Assembly (NCBI GenBank): GCA_024234615.1
Contig: JACKNY010000001.1
Coordinates: forward strand, 524,501-588,500
Source: Pseudomonadales bacterium
GTDB taxonomy: Bacteria; Pseudomonadota; Gammaproteobacteria; Pseudomonadales; IMCC2047
Length of the DNA: 64,000 nt
Direction: 5' to 3'
The notes under the pieces: generated by a model
The model's database searches: none
Seen by the model: the letters and a program-made list of their open reading frames with translations, nothing else
Told to the model about the DNA's origin: nothing
Part shown: piece after piece, positions 9,031-18,264 of the stretch
Layout of the letters: each line of letters opens with the position of its first letter
Position numbering within the stretch: the stretch's first letter is position 1
Translations under genes and position numbers: made by a program

Positions 9031-9056
9031 GGGCGCAAGTATCTGCGCCCTTTTTT
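9031..9056 (+). terminator. Rho-independent terminator of the minor pilin operon
   Basis: A 7-bp perfect GC-rich stem (GGGCGCA at 9031-9037 with TGCGCCC at 9044-9050, 6-nt loop) is followed by TTTTTT at 9051-9056. It sits 25 nt after the second FimT stop codon. A perfect TATAAT occurs at 9061-9066 immediately downstream and could be the -10 element of the proA promoter, but no good -35 stands at the right distance. Confidence 0.9.
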
Positions 9057-9102
9057 ATTGTATAATCGCGTTCTTGATCAGAGATTCATGTAAAGGCACC
9101 AA

Positions 9103-10359
9103 ATGGAAGTTAAAAAATACATGGCCGAAGTAGGCCGCAACGCGCGTGACGCTTCTCGTAAAATTGTGGCGGCCGATACAGGCAAAAAAAACCATGCTTT
9201 GCTGGCAATGGCCAAAGCGATCGACAGTGCGCGCGGCGAAATTCTACAGGCTAATGCTGAAGATGTGGCTGCTGCCAAACAGGGTGGATTGGACTCCGCC
9301 TTGCTTGACCGTTTAACCCTTACCGACAAAACCATAAACGGCATGATAGAAGGCTTACATCAGGTGGCCGCTTTACCTGACCCAGTGGGCGAGGTTACCG
9401 GTTTGAATTACCGGCCTTCGGGTATTCAGGTGGGTAAGATGCGTGTGCCGCTGGGCGTGGTCGGTATCATTTATGAGTCGCGCCCCAATGTGACAGTAGA
9501 GGCGGCGAGTCTGTGTTTAAAATCTGGTAATGCAACCATTTTGCGAGGTGGTTCGGAGTCGATTCGATCCAATCAGGCGATTGCGAAGTGTATTAAGCAG
9601 GGCTTACTTTCCGCCGGGTTGCCGGAAACTGCGGTGCAGGTAATTGCAACCACGGATCGCGCGGCGGTAGGTGAGTTGATTACGATGCCGAAATATGTCG
9701 ATGTGATAGTGCCGCGCGGCGGCAAAGGGCTGATTGAACGTATTAGTCGTGATGCCAAGGTGGCGGTAATCAAGCATTTGGACGGTATTTGTCACGTCTA
9801 TATCGACGATCAGGCGGATCGGGAAAAGGCCATCTCGGTAGCCTTTAATGCGAAGACCCAGCGCTACGGTACTTGCAATACTATGGAAACCTTGTTGGTT
9901 CATCAGGCAGTTGCGGCAGAAATTCTACCTGAACTGGTGGCTCAATATCTCTCAGAAGGTGTTGAGCTGCGTGGTTGTGAGAAAACGCGGACACTGCTCC
10001 CCGATATTCATGCTGCTTCGGAAGTGGATTGGTCAACTGAATATCTCGCGCCAGTTCTGTCGATCAAATTGGTCGATGATTTGGACGCAGCAATATCGCA
10101 TATTAATTACTACGGGTCGCATCATACCGATTCTATTATTACGGAAAACTATAGTCGTGCCCGACGCTTTTTAACAGAAGTGGATTCCAGTTCAGTGATG
10201 GTGAACGCATCGACGCGCTTTGCCGATGGTTTTGAATATGGTTTGGGAGCGGAAATTGGTATTTCTACCGATAAGATTCACGCGCGCGGGCCGGTCGGGC
10301 TTGAGGGACTTACCTCGCAAAAATACGTTGTGCTGGGCGATGGACATATTCGTAGCTAG
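9103..10359 (+). CDS. proA: Gamma-glutamyl phosphate reductase
   Basis: Catalyses NADPH-dependent reduction of gamma-glutamyl phosphate to glutamate semialdehyde, the second step of proline synthesis. The protein has 418 residues, the usual ProA length. It shows the aldehyde-dehydrogenase-like signature 'PLGVVGIIYESRPNVTVEAASLCLKSGNA' and the catalytic cysteine C258 in 'YGTCNTMETLL'; the C-terminus contains 'GLEGLTSQKYVVLGDG'. The ATG at 9103 has a 'TAAAGG' ribosome binding site 6 nt upstream. It heads the proA-nadD-rsfS-rlmH run as in Pseudomonas. No proB is in the window. Confidence 0.97.
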   Translation: MEVKKYMAEVGRNARDASRKIVAADTGKKNHALLAMAKAIDSARGEILQANAEDVAAAKQGGLDSALLDRLTLTDKTINGMIEGLHQVAALPDPVGEVTGLNYRPSGIQVGKMRVPLGVVGIIYESRPNVTVEAASLCLKSGNATILRGGSESIRSNQAIAKCIKQGLLSAGLPETAVQVIATTDRAAVGELITMPKYVDVIVPRGGKGLIERISRDAKVAVIKHLDGICHVYIDDQADREKAISVAFNAKTQRYGTCNTMETLLVHQAVAAEILPELVAQYLSEGVELRGCEKTRTLLPDIHAASEVDWSTEYLAPVLSIKLVDDLDAAISHINYYGSHHTDSIITENYSRARRFLTEVDSSSVMVNASTRFADGFEYGLGAEIGISTDKIHARGPVGLEGLTSQKYVVLGDGHIRS

Positions 10360-10404
10360 CTGGCGTACCCGTCATAAGGGGCGGGCAATGGCAATGAGTT
10401 GGTA

Positions 10405-11034
10405 ATGAAAACAGTGGCAATCTTTGGTGGTACTTTCGATCCCATCCACTTTGGTCATTTACGTACGGCGTTGGAGCTTAAACAAAATTTGAAGCTGGAT
10501 GAGATGCGGCTAATCCCTTGCCATGTGCCGGCACATCGAACGCAGCCTCACTACAGCGCACAAGACCGACTTAGAATGGTTGAGCTTGCGATAGCGCCGG
10601 AGCCGGAATTGAGCTGTGACTCTCGCGAAATTGAGCGTGAAGGTGTTTCCTATATGGCGGATACCTTAGCAATACTGCGGGATGAGCTCGGCGATCAAAT
10701 CTCTCTGATATTGGTGGTGGGTATGGACTCGTTTTTGTCCTTACCGAGCTGGCATGAATGGGAAGAAATTCCGCAATTGGCTCATATCATTGTTGCCGCC
10801 AGACCAGGGGCATCCGGCCCTACGCAGGGTATTATGGAGCGTTTTCTGCATGCGCGTGAAGCAACTGATATTGCCGAATTAAAGGCAAGCGGGTTTGGAC
10901 GTGTGTTAGTACAACGGATGACGCCTCTCGCCATTTCCTCAACCCATATTCGAGCACTAATTCAGCAAAAGCTATCCCCTAGGTATTTACTTCCCGAGTC
11001 AGTATGGGATTATATGGAACGCAATCTTCATTAA
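10405..11034 (+). CDS. nadD: Nicotinate-nucleotide adenylyltransferase
   Basis: Transfers AMP from ATP to nicotinate mononucleotide in NAD synthesis. The protein has 209 residues from the ATG at 10405; an in-frame TTG two codons earlier is less likely. The nucleotidyltransferase motif 'GGTFDPIHFGHL' (HxGH type) is at the N-terminus, 'VVGMDSFLSLPSWHEWEEI' in the middle and the ATP-binding 'ISSTHIRALI' near the C-terminus. It is placed between proA and rsfS, the conserved gammaproteobacterial order. Confidence 0.96.
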   Translation: MKTVAIFGGTFDPIHFGHLRTALELKQNLKLDEMRLIPCHVPAHRTQPHYSAQDRLRMVELAIAPEPELSCDSREIEREGVSYMADTLAILRDELGDQISLILVVGMDSFLSLPSWHEWEEIPQLAHIIVAARPGASGPTQGIMERFLHAREATDIAELKASGFGRVLVQRMTPLAISSTHIRALIQQKLSPRYLLPESVWDYMERNLH

Positions 11035-11150
11035 GATCCAGGCACAGTGTCAGCGATTCGATAAATCGGATGTCTTGTCAGCTTAGCCAGCTTATTTAAC
11101 AGCGTCGCCCGTTCAGGCTAGAGTCCGTTTCAGTAAAACCAAGAGGTAAT

Positions 11151-11513
11151 ATGCAGGTAAACCAGTTGAAAGATTTAGTGATTGATGCTTTAGATGATGC
11201 TAAAGCACTTAATATTCAATGCCTTGATGTCAGGGATCGATCCAACGTGACGGACTATATGGTAGTAGCCTCCGGCACCTCAAGGCGACATGTCAGCTCG
11301 GTTGCCGAAAATGTGGTTGTTAAGGCGAAAGAAAAAGGAGTTTTGCCGTTAGGTAAGGAGGGCCAGGATGTATCGGAGTGGGTGTTGGTGGATTTGGGTG
11401 ATGTGGTGGTGCACGTGATGATGCCGGAAACACGATTATTCTACGACTTGGAAAGACTGTGGTCGCTTCCTGATCAAGTGCCAGTCGAGAATGGCCAGGA
11501 AGAGGCTCCATAA
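11151..11513 (+). CDS. rsfS: Ribosomal silencing factor RsfS
   Basis: A 120-residue protein of the RsfS/Iojap family. It binds uL14 on the 50S subunit and blocks subunit joining when nutrients are short. Family features are 'DVRDRSNVTDYMVVASGTSRRHV' and 'WVLVDLGDVVVHVMMPETRLFYDLERLW'. A good ribosome binding site ('AAGAGGTAAT') precedes the ATG. The gene is followed after 9 nt by rlmH, an almost universal pairing. The 116 nt before it hold no recognisable feature. Confidence 0.96.
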   Translation: MQVNQLKDLVIDALDDAKALNIQCLDVRDRSNVTDYMVVASGTSRRHVSSVAENVVVKAKEKGVLPLGKEGQDVSEWVLVDLGDVVVHVMMPETRLFYDLERLWSLPDQVPVENGQEEAP

Positions 11514-11522
11514 GACTGGTTT

Positions 11523-11993
11523 ATGCGTATTAAATTAATTGCCGTTGGCGGTAAAATGCCTGATTGGGTCAATTCAGGATTTAATGAATACGCAAAACGA
11601 TTACCGCATGAACTAAAGCTGGAGGTTATCGAGGTTCCTCTTGGCCAGCGTGGGAAAGGCGCTGATATCCAGCGGGCGATTGCGAAAGAGTCAAGACAGC
11701 TTTTAGCGGCAATAGAAGAAAAGGATCAGGTGGTCGCGCTGGATGTGAAAGGTAGCGCCTGGAGTACCGAACAGTTGGCACAAAAACTCAGTGAGTGGCA
11801 AATGTCTGGCACTAATGTTGCGTTGTTAGTTGGTGGGCCGGATGGATTATCGCCTGATTGCCTGCAACGCGCAGGACAATCCTGGTCGTTGTCAAAACTA
11901 ACTTTCCCTCATCCGTTAGTGCGAGTCGTTGTCGCTGAGCAGCTTTATCGCGCCTGGACACTGTTGAATAATCATCCCTATCACCGCTCATGA
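11523..11993 (+). CDS. rlmH: 23S rRNA pseudouridine-1915 N3-methyltransferase
   Basis: A SPOUT-fold methyltransferase that methylates pseudouridine 1915 in helix 69 of 23S rRNA. The protein has 156 residues, very close to the E. coli protein. It shows the AdoMet-binding knot 'VALLVGGPDGLSPDC' and the C-terminal 'LSKLTFPHPLVRVVVAEQLYRAWTLLNNHPYHRS', which is nearly invariant in the family. It lies 9 nt after rsfS. Confidence 0.97.
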   Translation: MRIKLIAVGGKMPDWVNSGFNEYAKRLPHELKLEVIEVPLGQRGKGADIQRAIAKESRQLLAAIEEKDQVVALDVKGSAWSTEQLAQKLSEWQMSGTNVALLVGGPDGLSPDCLQRAGQSWSLSKLTFPHPLVRVVVAEQLYRAWTLLNNHPYHRS

Positions 11994-12092
11994 GCTGTGC
12001 ATACTTGCTATGAGAGTTCTCTGGGCCGTTGAAAAAATGAATCAGTGCACTAAGCAGGTTTCTCATAGGCCAATAGGCTAGCATAACCCAGA

Positions 12093-13973
12093 ATGAATAA
12101 TTTTGACCTAAAAGACCTGTACGGCGAAACACGAACCTTCTCGGGGCGGGCGCTGGTGTTTTGGTTTGTGCTGATCTTTCTCACTTTGCTGCTTGTCGCC
12201 AGAATGTTTTATTTACAGGTGGTGCAGTATGATCGTTATACCACACTATCCAACAAGAACCGGGTCTTGTTGCAGCCCATTGCGCCAAACCGTGGACTTA
12301 TCTATGATCGCAATGCCCGTTTATTAGCGGAGAATACCGCTAGTCACAGCGTGACTATCACCAAAGAACATACGCCAGATATTGAGCAAACAATTGCTAC
12401 GATTAGCGAAATCATCTCGGTGTCAGAGCGTGATCGTAAGAAATTTATGACAGATCTGAAGCAGCGTCGACGGCCCTATCAGTCTGTACCGCTACGCTAT
12501 CGGCTGACTGAAGAGGAAATTGCAAAGCTCGCAGTCAATGCGCATCGTCTGCCCGGCGTATCTGTTGAAGCACAATTAGTGCGACACTATCCTTTGAAGG
12601 ACTCAACCGCGCATGTATTGGGTTATGTCGGGCGTATCAATGAGCAGGAATTAAAAAGTATTGATGTAGCGCGTTATGCCGGTACTGACAGTATCGGTAA
12701 ACTGGGTGTAGAGAAATTTTACGAGGGAGAATTATTGGGGCAGGCGGGGTTCCAAAAAGTTGAGATCAATGCCAGAGGCCGGGTATTAAGAGTATTAGAA
12801 CGGTCAGCGCCAGGGCCGGGCATGGATATACAACTATACTTGGACGCACGCTTACAGCAGGTCGCAGAGCAGGCACTAGGGGATAAACGCGGTGCAGTGG
12901 TCGCCATTGATACGGAAACTGGCGGTATTTTAGTTATGGTGAGTAAGCCATCGTTTAATCCTAATCTCTTTGTCACCGGCATTGATTTTGATGCCTATGC
13001 AGAGCTGCGTGATTCACCGGATTTACCGCTATTTAATCGGGCGATACGCGGCCAGTATCCACCTGGATCAACCCTAAAACCTTTTGTCGCGCTTGCCGGG
13101 TTGGAACTGGGTTACACCAACTGGGAGCATACTATTTACGACCCGGGCTGGCTTCAGCTCACTAAGGGCGGGCGCTACTATCGTGATTGGAAGAAGTGGG
13201 GCCATGGTCGAGTGAATCTAGAGACTGCTATCGTACAATCCTGCGATACCTACTTTTATGAAATGGCGCAGCGTATGAATGTGGATGAAATGCATGATTT
13301 TATTTGGCAGTTTGGTTTTGGCCAGCAAACCGGAAAAGACATTGGTGAAGCACTGAAGGGAGTGCTGCCTTCATCCGATTGGAAGAAAAATAGTCTGGGT
13401 CAGTCTTGGTACCGAGGTGATTCGCTTAACCTGAGTATTGGTCAGGGCTACATGCTGGCGACACCGCTGCAATTAGCGACAGCCACTGCCGTTCTTGCCA
13501 ATCGAGGGCGATGGCTACAGCCGCATTTGGTGAAACAGATTAAACACGAGGATGAAGAAGATAAGCCTGCTGATAAGACGACACAAAAAGGTTCAATGGA
13601 GCGGGAACTGTCGCAGCTAGAAGACATACAATTGAAGAATGGCGAGGACTGGGAAAAAATTATTCACGCTATGGAGCTGGTAGTGCATGGCGAGCACGGT
13701 ACAGCTCGGAAAACAGGCCGAGGAGCCCAATACAAAATGGCGGGAAAAACTGGAACAGCACAAGTGATCGGTATCAAACAGGATGAAGAATATGATGAAA
13801 AAAATATTGCAGAACGCAATAAGGATCACGGTTTGTTTATTGCATTTGCACCTGTCAATGAACCCAAAATTGCGATTGCGGTGATTGTCGAGAATGGCGG
13901 TGGCGGCAGCACTGCGGCCGCGCCGGTGGCGCGTAAAATACTAGACGCCTACCTAGTTGAAGGTTCTAGCTAA
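12093..13973 (+). CDS. mrdA: Penicillin-binding protein 2 (rod-shape transpeptidase)
   Basis: The monofunctional class B transpeptidase of the elongasome. The protein has 626 residues: one N-terminal membrane helix (about 22-44), a dimerisation domain, then the transpeptidase domain with the acyl-enzyme serine S326 in 'PPGSTLKPF' (SxxK), and K552 of the KTG motif in 'AGKTGTAQVIG'. A charged insert ('HEDEEDKPADKTTQ') lies before the KTG region. The gene is followed after 2 nt by rodA, its glycosyltransferase partner. No clear ribosome binding site precedes the ATG; upstream is a 99-nt gap from rlmH. Confidence 0.96.
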   Translation: MNNFDLKDLYGETRTFSGRALVFWFVLIFLTLLLVARMFYLQVVQYDRYTTLSNKNRVLLQPIAPNRGLIYDRNARLLAENTASHSVTITKEHTPDIEQTIATISEIISVSERDRKKFMTDLKQRRRPYQSVPLRYRLTEEEIAKLAVNAHRLPGVSVEAQLVRHYPLKDSTAHVLGYVGRINEQELKSIDVARYAGTDSIGKLGVEKFYEGELLGQAGFQKVEINARGRVLRVLERSAPGPGMDIQLYLDARLQQVAEQALGDKRGAVVAIDTETGGILVMVSKPSFNPNLFVTGIDFDAYAELRDSPDLPLFNRAIRGQYPPGSTLKPFVALAGLELGYTNWEHTIYDPGWLQLTKGGRYYRDWKKWGHGRVNLETAIVQSCDTYFYEMAQRMNVDEMHDFIWQFGFGQQTGKDIGEALKGVLPSSDWKKNSLGQSWYRGDSLNLSIGQGYMLATPLQLATATAVLANRGRWLQPHLVKQIKHEDEEDKPADKTTQKGSMERELSQLEDIQLKNGEDWEKIIHAMELVVHGEHGTARKTGRGAQYKMAGKTGTAQVIGIKQDEEYDEKNIAERNKDHGLFIAFAPVNEPKIAIAVIVENGGGGSTAAAPVARKILDAYLVEGSS

Positions 13974-13975
13974 CG

Positions 13976-15121
13976 ATGTCTCAGCGTGATTTTATTAGAA
14001 AATTACCCTATGCTGCGCACAGCTTTCAGAGCAAGCCTAGCTTCTTTTCCCGCATGCATATCGACCCGATATTATTATTCCTAATCTTTATCTTATGCGG
14101 TGTCGGGCTTTTGGTGTTGTACAGCGCCAGTGGCCAGGACCTGGACATGGTCTATCGGCAGGTCATGCGAATGGGGATAGGCCTGTTGCTCATGATGATT
14201 TTTGCCCAAATCAGCCCACATCATTATCGTATCTGGTCACCCTGGCTAATGGGTTTTGGAGTTTTGCTATTAATTGCGGTATTACTCGTTGGTGTTGGTG
14301 CTAAGGGTGCGCAGCGCTGGCTGGCGATACCCGGATTGCCAAAATTTCAGCCCTCAGAAATTATAAAAATCGCGGTCCCGATGGCGTTAGCCTGGTACTA
14401 CGCACACCAACGATTACCGCCGCGCCTGAAACATATATTCTGGGGGTTGGTCATGATTTTCGTGCCAACGATTTTAATCGCCAAGCAGCCGGATTTAGGT
14501 ACTTCGTTATTAATTGCCGCATCAGGGATTTTCGTTCTCTTGTTCGCCGGTATTCGCTGGCGTTTGGTGTTTGGTTTTGGCGCTTTGCTGGCGGCTTCTG
14601 TGCCGATACTTTGGTCGGTTATGAAGGACTACCAAAAACAACGAGTGCTGACGCTGATTGACCCCGGCCGTGATCCCTTAGGTTCGGGTTGGAACATTAT
14701 CCAGTCGCAAACGGCAATCGGGTCAGGAGGGCTTTACGGAAAGGGCTGGTTATTGGGTACGCAATCGCATCTAGACTTTTTACCGGAAAGCCATACGGAT
14801 TTTATTATTGCTGTATTTGCCGAAGAATTTGGTTTTGTCGGTTTGCTCATGCTGCTGTCTTTATACCTGCTGATTGTGACGCGCTGTCTTCATATTGCCA
14901 CTACCGCAGACGATACTTATGGCAGATTGTTGGCAGGCAGCCTGTCACTCACCTTTTTCTTCTATTTTTTTGTTAATATCGGCATGGTTTCTGGTATTTT
15001 ACCCATAGTCGGACTGCCACTGCCTTTGATAAGCTATGGCGGGACGTCGATTGTTACCCTGTTTTTAGGTTTTGGACTGTTAATGTCTATCAAAACACAC
15101 AAGAAACTATTACCCAGATAA
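13976..15121 (+). CDS. rodA: Rod shape-determining peptidoglycan polymerase RodA
   Basis: A SEDS-family peptidoglycan glycosyltransferase of 381 residues with about ten membrane helices. Family motifs are 'PGLPKFQPSEIIKIAVPMALAWYY', 'KQPDLGTSLLIAASG' and the C-terminal 'GILPIVGLPLPLISYGGTSIVTLFLGFGLLMSI'. It partners PBP2 (mrdA, 2 nt upstream) in cylindrical wall growth. Confidence 0.97.
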   Translation: MSQRDFIRKLPYAAHSFQSKPSFFSRMHIDPILLFLIFILCGVGLLVLYSASGQDLDMVYRQVMRMGIGLLLMMIFAQISPHHYRIWSPWLMGFGVLLLIAVLLVGVGAKGAQRWLAIPGLPKFQPSEIIKIAVPMALAWYYAHQRLPPRLKHIFWGLVMIFVPTILIAKQPDLGTSLLIAASGIFVLLFAGIRWRLVFGFGALLAASVPILWSVMKDYQKQRVLTLIDPGRDPLGSGWNIIQSQTAIGSGGLYGKGWLLGTQSHLDFLPESHTDFIIAVFAEEFGFVGLLMLLSLYLLIVTRCLHIATTADDTYGRLLAGSLSLTFFFYFFVNIGMVSGILPIVGLPLPLISYGGTSIVTLFLGFGLLMSIKTHKKLLPR

Positions 15122-15171
15122 ACAAAAATTTGAATGGAATTCCCTTTAGCCATACGGTTTTTAGGATAAAT

Positions 15172-16179
15172 ATGATCAAGCGAACAATGCGCCAAGTGGC
15201 GGATATGTGTATTACCCTGCTCATTATTACAGTGGTTCCTGTGAGCTGTGCTGAGCCCGTGACTTATGCCACCCATCCAGAGGCGAGCGTATTTATTGAT
15301 GAAATGGTTAAGCAGCACGGCTTTGATAGGAAGTCGTTGCAGGCGATTTTTAACGAGGCCGTTTTTAAAGAGAAGATTATTAAGTTAATGGAGGCTCCCG
15401 CTGAAGCTAAACCCTGGAAGGACTATCGACCCATCCTGGTGACGGAGCAGCGTACCAAACAGGGTCTTGAGTTCATGCAGGAACACTCCGTGGCATTAAA
15501 TCGTGCTGAATCGATTTACGGAGTTCCTGCAGAAATCATTGTTGCTATTATTGGGGTAGAAACGCGCTATGGGAGAGTAACTGGATCCAATCGCGTGATT
15601 GACGCATTGACAACTTTGGCATTTGATTACCCCCGCCGAGCGGAATATTTTCGTAAGGAGTTAAAGGAGTTTTTAATGTTGGCGCGTGATGAAAAGGTAG
15701 ACCCGCTATCACTAAAAGGCTCCTATGCTGGAGCAATGGGTTATGGCCAGTTTATGCCGAGTAGTTTTAGGGCCTATGCGGTTGACTTTGATGGGGATGG
15801 GCATAAGGATATCTGGAATAATCCCGTTGATGCGATTGGCAGCGTGGCGAATTATTTTCATGAACACGGGTGGCAAAAGAATGAGCCCGTGACTGAGCGA
15901 GCACTAGTTGATGGTAAAGAATACGAACCGTTATTGGTCAAAAAACGTTCTGATTTAACGCCGACACGAAGCGTGGCTGAGTTGATAGCTGCTGGGTTTA
16001 AGCCGCAGCAGGCGTTGGCGCCAGAACAGCCCGCGACGGCGATGCGCTTTGCAGGGGCTGCCGGTGATGAACATTGGATTGGTTTGAATAATTTTTATGT
16101 TATTACCCGCTACAATCATAGTGCGCTGTACGCCATGGCGGTGTATCAGCTCAGTCAAGAAATAGCTGGGCGTACTTGA
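15172..16179 (+). CDS. mltB: Membrane-bound lytic murein transglycosylase B family (GH103)
   Basis: Cleaves peptidoglycan glycan strands to 1,6-anhydromuramyl products. The protein has 335 residues from the ATG at 15172, which has 'AGGA' 6 nt upstream; a TTG at 15130 also opens the frame. The N-terminus is a signal sequence ('CITLLIITVVPVSCAEP'); the cysteine context is not a canonical lipobox, so lipidation is uncertain. The GH103 catalytic glutamate is in 'IVAIIGVETRYGRVTGSNRVIDALTTLAFDYPRR' (written here in two parts: 'IVAIIGVETRYGRVTG' then 'SNRVIDALTTLAFDYPRR'). 'GAMGYGQFMPSSFRAYAVDF' is also family-typical. It lies directly before rlpA, as in Pseudomonas. Confidence 0.94.
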   Translation: MIKRTMRQVADMCITLLIITVVPVSCAEPVTYATHPEASVFIDEMVKQHGFDRKSLQAIFNEAVFKEKIIKLMEAPAEAKPWKDYRPILVTEQRTKQGLEFMQEHSVALNRAESIYGVPAEIIVAIIGVETRYGRVTGSNRVIDALTTLAFDYPRRAEYFRKELKEFLMLARDEKVDPLSLKGSYAGAMGYGQFMPSSFRAYAVDFDGDGHKDIWNNPVDAIGSVANYFHEHGWQKNEPVTERALVDGKEYEPLLVKKRSDLTPTRSVAELIAAGFKPQQALAPEQPATAMRFAGAAGDEHWIGLNNFYVITRYNHSALYAMAVYQLSQEIAGRT

Positions 16180-16182
16180 ATA

Positions 16183-17031
16183 ATGATGATCATACGAAAG
16201 ACTCCGATAGCGTTATTCGGAATATTGATAGGCTTCTTGTTAACTAGTTGTAATACCAATCCGCCGCAGAAGTCTGCATCGACGGAGCCGCCGTCGAGGT
16301 ATCGGCAGCAGCAGGACTCTGCGCCCTTTAGCTACAATGATTTAGAGAGGGTTCCGGATGCGACACCCATCATTGAGCCTTTGAGCCGTCAAGGTAATAA
16401 AAGCCCTTATGAGGTAGCGGGGAAGAGTTATCAGATCATGCCGACTAGCGCTGGCTATGAGGAAACCGGTACTGCCTCCTGGTATGGTAAAAAATTCCAT
16501 GGTTACCTGACGTCGAATGGCGAAACTTATAATATGTTTGGTATGTCGGCTGCGCACAAAACGCTACCCTTGCCTACCTATTTGCAGGTTACCAATCTTG
16601 ATAATGGCCGCAAGGTGGTGGTGCGGGTGAATGACCGCGGCCCTTTTCACTCCGAGCGTATTATTGATTTATCCTACGCCGCTGCAATTAAATTAGGTTT
16701 TGCGGATAAAGGCACTGCGCCAATTAAAGTAGAGGCCATTGATCCGATTGCCTGGCAATGGGCAAGGATGAAGCCCGCAGGTTTGGGCAACGAAGTTTAT
16801 CTTCAGGTCGGCGCTTTTTCTAAATACGAAACCGCCAACCAACTGAAAAAGCGCGTACAGGCTGTGACGAACGAGCTAGTCGTGATTAACCTCGATAAAG
16901 CGCGTGAACCTAACCTGCATAAAGTCCAAATTGGACCGCTAAAAGATATGGCGTTGGTGCAGCAAATAAAAGAGAAACTCTCCGCCTTAGGTTTGGGAAA
17001 GCCTCTGATTGTGGCTTTGCCCAATTCCTAA
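16183..17031 (+). CDS. rlpA: Septal ring lytic transglycosylase RlpA (lipoprotein)
   Basis: A 282-residue lipoprotein: signal peptide with lipobox 'LLTSC', lipidated Cys23. A double-psi beta-barrel domain (about 95-185) contains 'GTASWYGKKFHGYLTSNGE' and 'VVVRVNDRGPFHSERIIDLS', including the conserved Glu and Asp/His residues. A C-terminal SPOR domain (about 203-280, 'VYLQVGAFSKYETANQLKKR') binds denuded glycan at the septum. In Pseudomonas, RlpA cuts strands lacking stem peptides. The gene starts 3 nt after mltB and has no obvious ribosome binding site, so translation is probably coupled. Confidence 0.95.
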   Translation: MMIIRKTPIALFGILIGFLLTSCNTNPPQKSASTEPPSRYRQQQDSAPFSYNDLERVPDATPIIEPLSRQGNKSPYEVAGKSYQIMPTSAGYEETGTASWYGKKFHGYLTSNGETYNMFGMSAAHKTLPLPTYLQVTNLDNGRKVVVRVNDRGPFHSERIIDLSYAAAIKLGFADKGTAPIKVEAIDPIAWQWARMKPAGLGNEVYLQVGAFSKYETANQLKKRVQAVTNELVVINLDKAREPNLHKVQIGPLKDMALVQQIKEKLSALGLGKPLIVALPNS

Positions 17032-17094
17032 TTAATTGAATAGCGGGCTGAAATAGCCGCTATGTTAACACTCATTTCGCTAAGAAAAATTGCT

Positions 17095-18249
17095 ATGACA
17101 AAACTAAGCACACTGGTTGTAACCCTATTCTTATTCATGCTGACGCAAGTCGCGATTGCGGCGAACCCGCTCATTCCTGCGCCACCACAATTGGCGGCGA
17201 CGGGCTATTTGCTGGTTGACGCCCAAAGTGGCGAGGTGTTAATTCAAAATAACGCCGACCAGCCCTTGCCACCGGCCAGCCTGACCAAGCTGATGACCAG
17301 CTACATTGCAGCTGTTGAGCTGGATAAGGGCAATATTAAATTGACTGATCAGGTGCGTGTCAGCATCAAAGCGTGGCAGGCACCAGGTTCTCGTATGTTT
17401 ATCAAAGAGGGCACCTTCGTCTCCTTAGAGGATCTGCTGCGTGGCATCATTATTCAATCAGGTAATGACGCCAGCATTGCTGTTGCTGAGCACATTGCTG
17501 GCAGTGAAGAAGCTTTCGCCGATCTGATGAACAAGCATGCGGTCAGGCTGGGAATGAACAACTCTCACTTCCTCAATGCCACTGGACTGCCGGAGGAAGA
17601 GCATTACACGACTGCTTTGGATTTGGCAAAGTTGGCGCGCGCTATCATTGTCGATCATCCAGATCACTATGCGATGTATGCGGAGCAGTATTTTACCTTC
17701 AATCAGATTCGCCAACCGAACCGCAATAAGCTGTTGTGGCGGGACCGCAGTGTTGACGGTCTGAAGACGGGGCATACGGAAGAAGCGGGATATTGTCTGG
17801 TGGCGTCCGCTGAACGTAATGGTATGCGCCTGATTTCGGTAGTGATGGGAGCGGCGAGCGAAGAGTCTCGCGCCGTAGAAAGTCAGAAATTACTGACCTA
17901 CGGCTTTCGCTATTATGAAACCCACAAACTCTATAGTGCAAACGAAATACTTAATCAACCTCGGGTGTGGGGCGGTGCCATGGACTCGGTAAAACTGGGT
18001 ATTACGAAGGATGTGTATGTGACTATTCCTCGTGGTCAAAAAAGTGCCTTGGCGGCGAGCCTGGATGTAGATGCAGTGATTGAAGCGCCGATTGTTTTGG
18101 CGGATCAGTATGGTAAGGTTAAGGTCAAGCTGGGTGAAGAAACTATTGTCGAGACGCCACTGCTGGCTTTGGAATCTGTCGAGGCCGGAGGCTTTTTTAA
18201 ACGCTTATGGGATCAGATCGTACTCTTTTTTGTACAGTTAATTGATTAA
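17095..18249 (+). CDS. dacA: D-alanyl-D-alanine carboxypeptidase (PBP5/6 family)
   Basis: Removes the terminal D-Ala from peptidoglycan stem peptides. From the ATG at 17095 the protein has 384 residues and begins with a clean signal peptide ending 'QVAIAA'; an in-frame ATG at 17062 would add 11 residues before it. Active-site motifs are SxxK in 'PPASLTKLM', SxN in 'IQSGNDASIAV' and KTG in 'VDGLKTGHTEEAGYCLV'. A C-terminal PBP5 beta domain and an amphipathic tail ('GGFFKRLWDQIVLFFVQLID') anchor it to the outer face of the inner membrane. Confidence 0.95.
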   Translation: MTKLSTLVVTLFLFMLTQVAIAANPLIPAPPQLAATGYLLVDAQSGEVLIQNNADQPLPPASLTKLMTSYIAAVELDKGNIKLTDQVRVSIKAWQAPGSRMFIKEGTFVSLEDLLRGIIIQSGNDASIAVAEHIAGSEEAFADLMNKHAVRLGMNNSHFLNATGLPEEEHYTTALDLAKLARAIIVDHPDHYAMYAEQYFTFNQIRQPNRNKLLWRDRSVDGLKTGHTEEAGYCLVASAERNGMRLISVVMGAASEESRAVESQKLLTYGFRYYETHKLYSANEILNQPRVWGGAMDSVKLGITKDVYVTIPRGQKSALAASLDVDAVIEAPIVLADQYGKVKVKLGEETIVETPLLALESVEAGGFFKRLWDQIVLFFVQLID

Positions 18250-18264
18250 CCTGGGGAATAATTA